A stretch of DNA of 13,242 bases from UBA1081 sp045537555 (lineage in GTDB: Bacteria; Bacillota; Clostridia; Oscillospirales; Acutalibacteraceae), in NCBI GenBank assembly GCA_045537555.1, contig JAZSPR010000135.1, positions 1 through 13,242 on the forward strand. Reading direction: 5' to 3'. Below are positions 6,577 through 13,101 of this stretch, piece after piece. The number at the start of each line of letters is the position of its first letter. The stretch's first letter is position 1. The notes beneath the pieces were generated by a model, which was not told the origin of the DNA, did not search any database, and saw only the letters and a program-made list of their open reading frames with translations. The position numbers and the translations under genes were made by a program.

Positions 6577-6735
6577 TAAATCCGTCCTTACGGACGGGAT
6601 AAATCCCACTCAGGTGGGATGAAATCACTTCATGATGAAATCCGACTTCGTCGGAAGAGAGACGGATTTAATTTCATCTGCGAAGCAGATTTCATCCGGG
6701 CATTGCTCGGATTTCATCGTGCTTTGCACGATTTC
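6577..6735 (+). repeat. Array of short hairpins in the leader of the HAD gene
   Basis: Seven hairpins are packed almost end to end. They are 6581-6587/6592-6598 (loop TTAC); 6603-6609/6614-6620 (ATCCCAC, loop TCAG); 6623-6626/6632-6635 (ATCA, loop CTTCA); 6641-6646/6650-6655 (TCCGAC, loop TTC); 6676-6681/6685-6690 (ATCTGC, loop GAA); 6694-6701/6705-6712 (8 bp with one G-T); and 6716-6722/6726-6732 (ATCGTGC, loop TTT). Most arms begin with AT and end with AT. The spacer between units is GAA in the left half and TTC in the right half. A 10-bp long-range stem 6577-6586/6661-6670 competes with the first hairpin. I recall similar hairpin strings from clostridial genomes but cannot name a described family. 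Confidence 0.75.
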
Positions 6736-6759
6736 ATTAAAAAAGGAGTTCACCATCCA

Positions 6760-7587
6760 ATGCCCATAAATCTCATCGCAACAGACCTTGACGGGACACT
6801 TCTTGCCCCTGACCACATATCAATCACACCAAGAACATTATCTGCACTTACATCTGCTCACAAAAAAGGAGTGAAAATCGCAATTTCAACAGGCAGAACT
6901 CTTTCACTTATAAAGGATGTTGCAGAAAAACTCCCGTTGGTTGATTACATAATCTACTCAAACGGAGCCGGTGTTTATGACTGCAGAAAAAAGGAAACAG
7001 TTTTTGTGGAGGCTTTAAAAAAAGAAAAATCCGATAAAATCACAGAACTTCTTGATAATCTCGGTGTTTATTACAATGTCTATTCCGACGGAAATATATA
7101 CATTTCATCAGAACTTGACTCACGGGTATTTGAAAAAGTAGATTTACCAAAAGATTTTCTTAATCAGTTTCTTGCAACCGCTGTGACGGTTCCCAATATA
7201 AGAACAGCAACAAAAGACACAGACACAGAAATGATTGTTGCATATTTTGCACCGGAAAAAGCCCGCAGAAAGATTATGTTGCTCATCAACGAACTTGGCG
7301 GACTGCATACGGTTTCATCTTTTTCAGATAATATCGAAATTATGTCCGAAAAAGCAAGTAAGGGCAACGCAGTAAAGGCAATATGCGACATTCTGGGTTG
7401 CACATCTGAGAATGCAATGACTTTCGGTGATGCATGGAATGACTGTTCAATGCTCGAATTTGCAGACCACTCATTTGCTATGGCAAACGGTGATGCAAAA
7501 TGCAAAATGAGTGCAAAAAACATCTGCCCCTCAAATGCCGAAGACGGCGTTGCACAGATGATTGAAAAATATATACTGAACACATAA
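6760..7587 (+). CDS. Cof-type HAD-superfamily sugar-phosphate phosphatase
   Basis: Cytosolic magnesium-dependent phosphohydrolase of the HAD Cof/YidA group, 275 aa, within the usual 260-290 range. Motif I is DLDGTL with D9 (nucleophile) and D11; motif II is STGR (43-46); motif III is K201 in KGNA; motif IV is GDAWND (223-228) with D224 and D228. The cap (about 85-195) is the C2B position typical of this group. The true start is ATG 6760 with AAGGAG (6743-6748) 11 bp ahead. The frame stays open up to an ATG at 6619, but those 47 codons lie in the hairpin array and do not resemble a HAD N-terminus. No clear promoter lies between the tRNA terminator and this gene. The substrate cannot be read from sequence; phosphosugars are usual. 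Confidence 0.93.
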   Translation: MPINLIATDLDGTLLAPDHISITPRTLSALTSAHKKGVKIAISTGRTLSLIKDVAEKLPLVDYIIYSNGAGVYDCRKKETVFVEALKKEKSDKITELLDNLGVYYNVYSDGNIYISSELDSRVFEKVDLPKDFLNQFLATAVTVPNIRTATKDTDTEMIVAYFAPEKARRKIMLLINELGGLHTVSSFSDNIEIMSEKASKGNAVKAICDILGCTSENAMTFGDAWNDCSMLEFADHSFAMANGDAKCKMSAKNICPSNAEDGVAQMIEKYILNT

Positions 7588-7592
7588 CATAA

Positions 7593-7626
7593 GGGACTGT
7601 CCACCGCAGACAGTCCCCTGTTTTTT
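7593..7626 (+). terminator. Terminator of the HAD gene, shared intergenic hairpin
   Basis: GGGACTGTC (7593-7601) pairs with GACAGTCCC (7609-7617) around a 7-nt loop, followed by CTG and six T (7621-7626). The T-run overlaps the stop codon of the convergent dockerin gene (TAA 7627-7625). It is a strong terminator for the plus strand; on the minus strand the following sequence (TTATGTTATG) is a poorer U-tract, so two-way action is possible but weaker. Confidence 0.9.
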
Positions 7627-8449
7627 ATACTTTCTTTATGCTATAAATTGACCAATAACCGCCGTCCTCTTCAATCCATTCGGCAACGATATTATATTCA
7701 CCGAGGATATCCATACCGCCGGGATATTCACACACATAATAAAGATTCATATTATATCTGTCTGATGAATCAATTGTATAGTTTTTGATTATTCCGTAAA
7801 ATAATTCTTCCAACCCTGTCGGTCCGCAACATTCTCTGTATAAATATCCGTCAGCGGCATATGAATATGATGTTTCGGCAACAAAGGATGAAAAATCAAC
7901 ATTATAAACCTCTTCACATATCCATTTTAAATTTTCAATTGAATATTTCTGACAATACATAAATTTTCCCTGTGGGTCAGAATATGTTCCTGACATACCG
8001 GTATCCTGAAAATAATTTAAATAACCCAAAGGAATTGTATAACTTGTAAGCAGTTCGAATACGACATAATTCGCATCATCTGTTTTATAATCAAATTCAG
8101 AACCGAATGTTGATTTAAAAGTTGCATTGTTGAGTTCATCAAAATGAGGCGGGATAATAGGAAGTTCGCCTGAAAGTGAAGCTTCCGTTTCAAGCTTTGC
8201 AGAAACTCTGAGAATTTTTCTTGCATCAGCCGCAGTTATTTTATTATCCTGATTGACTTCTGCCGCCGTCACCTGATCAACAGTAAGACTTTCAATTTTT
8301 GCGGCATAACGCAAAGCGAGTCTGGCATCAGCCGCAGAAATTCTGCCGTCACCGTTAATATCGCCTTTTCTGACTGCCGCTGAACATGTAACGATTGCAA
8401 CAGACATAATCAGAACAACAATCAATACAACCGAAAAAAATCTTTTCAT
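7625..8449 (-). CDS. Secreted protein with N-terminal dockerin and unidentified C-terminal domain
   Basis: Exported protein, 274 aa. Signal peptide 1-25 (KRFFSVVLIVVLIMSVAIVTCSAA). A type I dockerin follows directly (27-88): first calcium loop D30/N32/D34/S38/D41; second loop N66/D68/T72/D75, but with Glu64 where Asp is usual. After a short linker rich in P, S and E, residues 105-274 form a domain I do not recognise. It is rich in Tyr and Trp, with Cys at 166, 178, 207, 208 and 240, and ends in a strand-like AEWIEEDGGYWSIYSIKKV, reminiscent of small alpha+beta ligand-binding or NTF2-like folds (a guess). ATG 8449 follows GGAGG (8461-8457) at 7 bp. It lies 29 bp after mntP and is probably the last gene of that run. 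Cys22 is in a poor lipobox context (IVTC), so a lipoprotein is less likely. Confidence 0.85.
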   Translation of the reverse strand: MKRFFSVVLIVVLIMSVAIVTCSAAVRKGDINGDGRISAADARLALRYAAKIESLTVDQVTAAEVNQDNKITAADARKILRVSAKLETEASLSGELPIIPPHFDELNNATFKSTFGSEFDYKTDDANYVVFELLTSYTIPLGYLNYFQDTGMSGTYSDPQGKFMYCQKYSIENLKWICEEVYNVDFSSFVAETSYSYAADGYLYRECCGPTGLEELFYGIIKNYTIDSSDRYNMNLYYVCEYPGGMDILGEYNIVAEWIEEDGGYWSIYSIKKV

Positions 8450-8478
8450 AACACAACCTCCACAAATACTTATTTTAT

Positions 8479-9045
8479 TCAGAAAGTAATTATACCGAGA
8501 TGTTCAAGAAGTATTTTAAGCCCTATAAGAACAAGAATCAGACCGCCTGCAAATTCAGCTTTGCTTTTATATTTTTCACCGAATTTGTGACCGATAAACA
8601 CACCGACAGCCGAAAGTCCTGCAGTAATAACACCGATAAATGAAACCGCAACAACAATTTTGACCTTCAGGAATGCAAATGTGATACCGACTGCAAGTGC
8701 ATCAATGCTTGTTGCAATTGCAAGAACAAAAAGCTCCTTTATGCTGAAAGGTTTGTCACAGTCGTCTTCGTCCTTTTTGAATGATTCGTAAATCATCTTA
8801 CCGCCGATAAAGCCTAAAAGCACGAATGTAATCCAATGGTCAATACTGACTATGTACTCTTCAAACTGCTTTCCGAGAAAATAACCGATAAGGGGCATAA
8901 GTCCCTGAAAACCGCCGAAAAACAGAGCGATAAGTGCAGTCTGTTTTTTGTTGATTTTGGGCATTTTAAGTCCTTTGCATACTGCAACGGCAAATGCATC
9001 CATTGCAAGACCGACAGAAATCAGAAATATCTCCCAGATTGTCAT
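8479..9045 (-). CDS. mntP: MntP-family manganese efflux pump
   Basis: Inner-membrane Mn(II) exporter of the MntP (formerly YebN) family, 188 aa, the usual length. Six hydrophobic segments are visible at about 5-22, 36-57, 70-87, 104-124, 130-152 and 165-182. The two halves repeat the family hallmark AMDAFAV (D16) and TSIDALAVG (D115), acidic residues placed in the membrane. Between helices 3 and 4 lies an acidic loop, KKDEDDCDK. ATG 9045 follows AGAGG (9057-9053) at 7 bp. The gap to the upstream transporter gene is only 13 bp, leaving no room for the Mn-sensing yybP-ykoY riboswitch often found before mntP. Control must therefore come from the operon promoter or elsewhere. Confidence 0.93.
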   Translation of the reverse strand: MTIWEIFLISVGLAMDAFAVAVCKGLKMPKINKKQTALIALFFGGFQGLMPLIGYFLGKQFEEYIVSIDHWITFVLLGFIGGKMIYESFKKDEDDCDKPFSIKELFVLAIATSIDALAVGITFAFLKVKIVVAVSFIGVITAGLSAVGVFIGHKFGEKYKSKAEFAGGLILVLIGLKILLEHLGIITF

Positions 9046-9058
9046 TTAAAAACCTCTT

Positions 9059-10804
9059 TTATACGGAATATTGTTTCTTATACTTTTCAAAGTATTCGTA
9101 ATATCTGCCTTCGCCGTTCTTCTTGACGTTGTTCAGATATTCATGGGCATCGAACATTTCTCTCTGTGCTTCAATAACTGCAACGGCGATGTTTGAACAA
9201 TGGTCGGAAATTCTTTCGTAGTTTGTAAGCATATCAGAAAGAATGAAACCGAGTTCGATTGTACATTCGCCTCTTGTGAGTCTTTCAATATGGTGGCTCT
9301 TGACATGGTCAATGATTTCGTCAATAACTTCTTCAAGGGGTTCAACGATTTCAGCAAGTTCAATATCGTCATTTTTGAATGACTTGACGGTGATTGAAAG
9401 AATCTCGGTGATTGCATCGTTGAGGTTTTCAAGCTCATCCTTTGCATCCTGAGAGAACGAAATCTTCTTTTCGTGCATCTCTTTTGCCGTATCAAGGATG
9501 TTGCTTGCATGGTCACCGATACGCTCGAAGTCGTTTATTGTATGAAGAATCTTTGAAATCTTTTTAGAGTCGTTTTCGTTGATATCTTTCTTTGAAAGTT
9601 TTACAAGATATGTACCGAGTTCATCTTCATAACGGTCAATCCTGTCTTCCATTTCTTCAACACTTTTTGCAGTCTTATCATCATATCTGTCAAGAAGAGC
9701 AACTGCAGATTTGACACTTTTCTTTGCAAGTGAAGCCATTTCTGATGTCACGCTTTCAGCCTTTGCAACAGCGAATGAAGGAACTGTCATAAGACGGTCA
9801 TCAAGAAGAATGACTGCTTCTTCCTCTTTCGCATCACGGATGATAAATTTTGCAAGTTTTTCAAGAAGACCTGCAAAGGGGAAGAGAAGAACTGTTGTGA
9901 CAATATTGAAAATTGAATGAATAACCGCGATTTCAAAAGGTTCGACTGTTGTATCCGTGAATGCAAAATCGATAATCCCGTCAGCAATAAGCCATGCTGT
10001 AAGGCAAATGACCGTTCCGATTGTATTAAAAAGCACATGCACAACTGATACACGGCGGGCATTTTTTGAAGTTCCGACAGATGCAATAAGTGATGATACA
10101 CATGTACCGATATTCTGCCCCATAATAATAGGTATGGCGGCACCGTAAGTAATAGCACCTGTCATTGAAAGTGCCTGAAGAACACCGACCGATGCAGACG
10201 ATGACTGAATGATTGCGGTAAATACCATACCGACAAGAACACCCATAACGGGGTTTGAAAAGAATGTAAGGATATTTACAAATTCGGGAACATCGGAAAG
10301 TCCCTTAACAGCATCTGACATCATTGTCATTCCGTACATAAGAACAGCAAAGCCGATACAGATTTTGCCGATATCCTTATGCTTGGGCTTCTTGCCGACC
10401 ATTATAAGTATAACACCTGCAAAAGCAATCAGGGGTGAGAAATTGGCAGGTTTAAGAAGATTGATAAAGACATTTGAACTGTCGATACCTGTAAGTGAAA
10501 GAACCCATGCTGTGATTGTGGTACCGATATTTGAGCCCATTGTGACACCGATTGCCTGTGACAGCTGCATAATGCCTGAGTTTACAAGACCGACAAGCAT
10601 AACCGTTACAGCCGATGACGACTGAATGACTGCCGTAACAACACAACCGAGAAGAAGCCCCATCAGTCTTTTTGATGTTACTTTTTTCAGGATAGATTCC
10701 ATTTTGCCGCCAGCCATTTTTTCCAGGCCTTCGCTGAGTTCATTCATACCGAAAAGGAACAGAGCAAGTCCGCCTATCATAGCAATGATTGAGAAAATAT
10801 CCAT
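9059..10804 (-). CDS. Na/Pi cotransporter-family protein fused to a PhoU-like domain
   Basis: Membrane protein of the sodium-dependent phosphate cotransporter family, 581 aa, in the NptA/YjbB-like two-domain form. The membrane part (1-320) holds the two inverted Na_Pi repeats, each with the family QSSS motif: residues 61-64 (VIQSSSAVTVML) and 200-203 (IIQSSSASVGVL). NIGT follows each (92-95 and 231-234). The cytosolic part (about 345-560) is a PhoU-like helical bundle with metal-site type motifs FERIGDH (426-432) and YERISDH (529-535). Direction of phosphate transport (uptake or export) cannot be told from sequence; bacterial members with PhoU domains are often linked to export or homeostasis. 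ATG 10804 lies 1 bp after the TGA of the upstream gene (TGATATG), with AAGGAG inside that gene's last codons, indicating translational coupling. Confidence 0.94.
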   Translation of the reverse strand: MDIFSIIAMIGGLALFLFGMNELSEGLEKMAGGKMESILKKVTSKRLMGLLLGCVVTAVIQSSSAVTVMLVGLVNSGIMQLSQAIGVTMGSNIGTTITAWVLSLTGIDSSNVFINLLKPANFSPLIAFAGVILIMVGKKPKHKDIGKICIGFAVLMYGMTMMSDAVKGLSDVPEFVNILTFFSNPVMGVLVGMVFTAIIQSSSASVGVLQALSMTGAITYGAAIPIIMGQNIGTCVSSLIASVGTSKNARRVSVVHVLFNTIGTVICLTAWLIADGIIDFAFTDTTVEPFEIAVIHSIFNIVTTVLLFPFAGLLEKLAKFIIRDAKEEEAVILLDDRLMTVPSFAVAKAESVTSEMASLAKKSVKSAVALLDRYDDKTAKSVEEMEDRIDRYEDELGTYLVKLSKKDINENDSKKISKILHTINDFERIGDHASNILDTAKEMHEKKISFSQDAKDELENLNDAITEILSITVKSFKNDDIELAEIVEPLEEVIDEIIDHVKSHHIERLTRGECTIELGFILSDMLTNYERISDHCSNIAVAVIEAQREMFDAHEYLNNVKKNGEGRYYEYFEKYKKQYSV

Positions 10805-10805
10805 A

Positions 10806-11486
10806 TCAATTCTCCTTTTTTTTCTTTTTATCTATAACAAGTTTTTTTACAAGATATACAATGACTCCCACAGGGATACAGCAGATTATTATAAAAATAA
10901 GTTTATCCATGGGAATCCATTTAAAGAGGTTGTCTCCGATTATGGTAAACAATATAACTCTCGGTGCAAGCCCTGCAACCGACAGTATAAAATGCATAAG
11001 ACCGTTACTCCTCGTTGCACCGAAAAACAGACTCAGGAAGTCTATGGGGAACACGGGCAGGAGTCTTGTGACGAAAATCAGCCATTTCTTATCCTGAAAA
11101 TTGGTTGCAAGAATTTTTCTTCCCGCTTCCTTTTTTGAAAGAAGACGGTTAACATAATCTTTGCCAAGGAATCTGCCGAGAAAATATGCGGCAAGAATTT
11201 CAATTATAATACCGAGCACATTCACTCCGATTGCAAGCCACGTATCAAGAATTACACCGACCGCAACGTAAATGACCGATGCGGGCAGGACAAAAATCAG
11301 TCCCTTTACAAAATATAAGCCCAGAACAACGGCTACGATTACACCTGTTTTATCAAACTGTGACAGAAGAGCTTCAACATCAAGCCCTGACAGTTTATCG
11401 TAATTAACTATAGCAATGACAAACAGAATCATTGCAACAACAGCCCTTAGAATTATTCCGGCTGTCTCTTTCTTCTTATTTTCCAT
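10806..11486 (-). CDS. VTT-domain (TVP38/TMEM64, DedA-like) membrane protein
   Basis: Polytopic membrane protein of the VTT/SNARE-associated family, 226 aa. Hydrophobic segments lie at about 9-28, 47-66, 69-101, 137-157, 163-185 and 196-214. The family core RLLPVFPIDFLSLFFGATRS (141-160) with the following GLAPRVILFTIIGD (172-185) matches the R..P..P....N...G pattern and the re-entrant loop region. By family knowledge, relatives act as phospholipid scramblases/flippases or affect membrane energetics; no substrate can be assigned here. The C-terminus is strongly basic (KKLVIDKKKKKEN). ATG 11486 follows AGAGG (11496-11492) at 5 bp. It is the first gene of the minus-strand run and faces the divergent radical SAM gene. 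Confidence 0.88.
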   Translation of the reverse strand: MENKKKETAGIILRAVVAMILFVIAIVNYDKLSGLDVEALLSQFDKTGVIVAVVLGLYFVKGLIFVLPASVIYVAVGVILDTWLAIGVNVLGIIIEILAAYFLGRFLGKDYVNRLLSKKEAGRKILATNFQDKKWLIFVTRLLPVFPIDFLSLFFGATRSNGLMHFILSVAGLAPRVILFTIIGDNLFKWIPMDKLIFIIICCIPVGVIVYLVKKLVIDKKKKKEN

Positions 11487-11516
11487 TTTTACCTCTTTTT
11501 TAATCTTCGTTAAATA

Positions 11517-11545
11517 ATAATAACATATAATTCACGATGATACAA
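11517..11545 (-). promoter_or_regulatory. Probable promoter for the VTT-NaPi-mntP-dockerin run
   Basis: On the minus strand, TTGTAT (11545-11540), a 17-bp spacer and TATTAT (11522-11517), with TGT just before the -10 as an extended element. Neither hexamer is perfect and the region is AT-rich, so alternatives exist, but position (31 bp before ATG) and spacing fit. Confidence 0.55.
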
Positions 11546-11588
11546 GCAGATTATTTTTAAATTATCTTTATTAATACCATAAAAAGTG

Positions 11589-11617
11589 TTTACACAATCA
11601 TTTTTTTGTGTTATACT
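11589..11617 (+). promoter_or_regulatory. Sigma-A promoter for the radical SAM gene, extended -10
   Basis: TTTACA (11589-11594), a 17-bp spacer and TATACT (11612-11617) with TGT (11609-11611) before it. It lies 34 bp ahead of the start codon and diverges from the promoter of the VTT operon about 45 bp away, so one regulator could serve both. Confidence 0.82.
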
Positions 11618-11651
11618 ATTTTGTAATTTGCAAACAAGAGAGGAGATCACC

Positions 11652-13064
11652 ATGTCTGCAAAAGATAAAATTGCCAAGGCGGGGCTTTTTTCGGCAACCG
11701 ACAAGGCAATAAAATATATTAAGAAAGACCCTGAAAAGAATATCCCTAAGTTCGCGGGAAAAGTATTCAGTCTGTTCAGCGGTATCTTTCCGGGCAAAAC
11801 TCTTGACAGCATGAAAAAAGGTGCCCAAGACCCCGACAACATCTACATTCAACTTGCAAAAAATATAATAAACGACACAGACCCTGCAATTATCAAGCAG
11901 ATGGTCTATGCTTTCGGTTATGAAGCAGGTCTCAAAGGCACAAAACAGGTCCGTGAAAACAGAGAAAAGCTCGGTTGCAACATTCCGTGGCTTCTTCTTA
12001 TGGACCCTACAAGTGCATGCAACCTCAACTGCAAAGGTTGCTGGGCTGCCGAATACGGTCATAAACTCAATCTCTCTCTTGAAGATATGCAAAGCATCGT
12101 TTCACAGGGTAAGGAGCTGGGTACTCACATCTATATGTACACCGGCGGCGAACCCCTTATCAGAAAAAAGGATATAATCAAAATATGTGAAGATAATCCG
12201 GACTGTGTATTCCTTGCTTATACAAACGCAACACTCATTGATCAGGAATTCTGTGATGAACTCAAACGTGTAGGCAATCTCTCTCTCGCACTGAGTATTG
12301 AAGGCAGTGAAGAAAGTAATGACTGGCGAAGAGGTGACGGTGCTTACAAGACAACTCTTGATAAGATGGAACTGCTGAAAAAGAATAAAATCATTTTCGG
12401 AATTTCGGTCTGCTACACAAGAAACAATGTCGACTATGTTACAAGCGACAGCTTCATTGAACTTATGATAGAAAAAGGTGTAAAGTTCGGCTTCTATTTC
12501 AACTATATGCCCGTAGGTCATGACGGAGATAAAGACCTTATCCCCTCCCCTGCCCAGAGAAAATACATGTATCACTGGCTCAGAAGAATCAGAAACAGCA
12601 GAATGGGTAAACCCATGTTCATTTTCGACTTCCAGGATGACGGCGAATTTGTCGGCGGCTGTATTGCGGCGGGCAGAAACTATTTCCACATCAACTCACG
12701 CGGTGATATGGAACCCTGCGTTTTCATTCACTATTCAGACGCAAACATTCATACACATACACTCCTTGAAGGTCTTAAAAATCCCCTTTTCACAGAGTAT
12801 AGAAAGGGACAGCCCTTCAATGACAATCATCTCAGACCCTGTCCGATGCTTGAAAACCCCGAAAAACTCCGTGAAATCATCAAAAAGACGGGGGCTAAGT
12901 CAACAGACCTCATTATTGAAGAAGATGTTGACACACTCTGCAGAAAATGTGACGAGTTCTCTCTTGAATGGAAACCCGTTGCAGAGGAAATCTGGGCAAA
13001 TAATCCCCATCCGAAAACAAGAACACAGTATTACCGTGACGGCGGTAAACCGAAAATGCAATAA
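11652..13064 (+). CDS. Radical SAM/SPASM-like enzyme of unassigned substrate
   Basis: Cytosolic or membrane-associated radical S-adenosylmethionine enzyme, 470 aa. The cluster motif is Cys123-X3-Cys127-X2-Cys130 (SACNLNCKGCW), followed by the SAM-binding GGEP (165-168) and an SIEG strand (215-218). The C-terminal part has further cysteines, C337, C356 (GDMEPC), C397 and C430-X2-C433, suggesting an auxiliary FeS cluster. The first 110 residues are a helical extension (DPEKNIPKFAGKVFS..., then an AFGYEAGLKG segment) characteristic of one clostridial/Thermotoga-type family. From memory, such a family includes the enzyme proposed to join lipid tails into membrane-spanning diabolic acids, but I cannot confirm this one belongs. 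ATG 11652 is set by AGGAG (11641-11645) at 6 bp; the frame is open 22 codons further up, but that covers the promoter -10. Single-gene unit with its own promoter and terminator. Confidence 0.92.
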   Translation: MSAKDKIAKAGLFSATDKAIKYIKKDPEKNIPKFAGKVFSLFSGIFPGKTLDSMKKGAQDPDNIYIQLAKNIINDTDPAIIKQMVYAFGYEAGLKGTKQVRENREKLGCNIPWLLLMDPTSACNLNCKGCWAAEYGHKLNLSLEDMQSIVSQGKELGTHIYMYTGGEPLIRKKDIIKICEDNPDCVFLAYTNATLIDQEFCDELKRVGNLSLALSIEGSEESNDWRRGDGAYKTTLDKMELLKKNKIIFGISVCYTRNNVDYVTSDSFIELMIEKGVKFGFYFNYMPVGHDGDKDLIPSPAQRKYMYHWLRRIRNSRMGKPMFIFDFQDDGEFVGGCIAAGRNYFHINSRGDMEPCVFIHYSDANIHTHTLLEGLKNPLFTEYRKGQPFNDNHLRPCPMLENPEKLREIIKKTGAKSTDLIIEEDVDTLCRKCDEFSLEWKPVAEEIWANNPHPKTRTQYYRDGGKPKMQ

Positions 13065-13067
13065 GTT

Positions 13068-13094
13068 AAAGGAGTCGCATTTGCGGCTCCTTTT
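13068..13094 (+). terminator. Rho-independent terminator of the radical SAM gene
   Basis: AAAGGAGTCGC (13068-13078) pairs with GCGGCTCCTTT (13083-13093), 11 bp with one T-G, loop ATTT, followed by a T-rich TTTTGTTATT. It starts 3 bp after the stop codon. Confidence 0.9.
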
Positions 13095-13101
13095 GTTATT
13101 G

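Noticed and set aside
6577..6735. CRISPR array
   Set aside because: Unit stems differ in sequence and are 15-19 bp with only 3-nt spacers. There are no constant repeats of 25-40 bp and no cas genes.
6619..6759. Upstream ATG giving a 47-residue N-terminal extension of the HAD protein
   Set aside because: The extension is encoded by the hairpin array, has no ribosome site and does not resemble HAD N-termini. ATG 6760 has AAGGAG and begins directly with the expected strand and DLDGTL motif.
244..8449. A cellulosome gene cluster
   Set aside because: No cohesin or scaffoldin is present, the GH16 has no dockerin, and the dockerin proteins lie in separate operons with housekeeping genes.
9046..9058. 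yybP-ykoY manganese riboswitch before mntP
   Set aside because: Only 13 bp separate mntP from the upstream gene, too little for the aptamer.
11586..11651. Upstream start for the radical SAM gene
   Set aside because: It overlaps the -35 and -10 promoter boxes. ATG 11652 has a strong AGGAG and a typical N-terminus.
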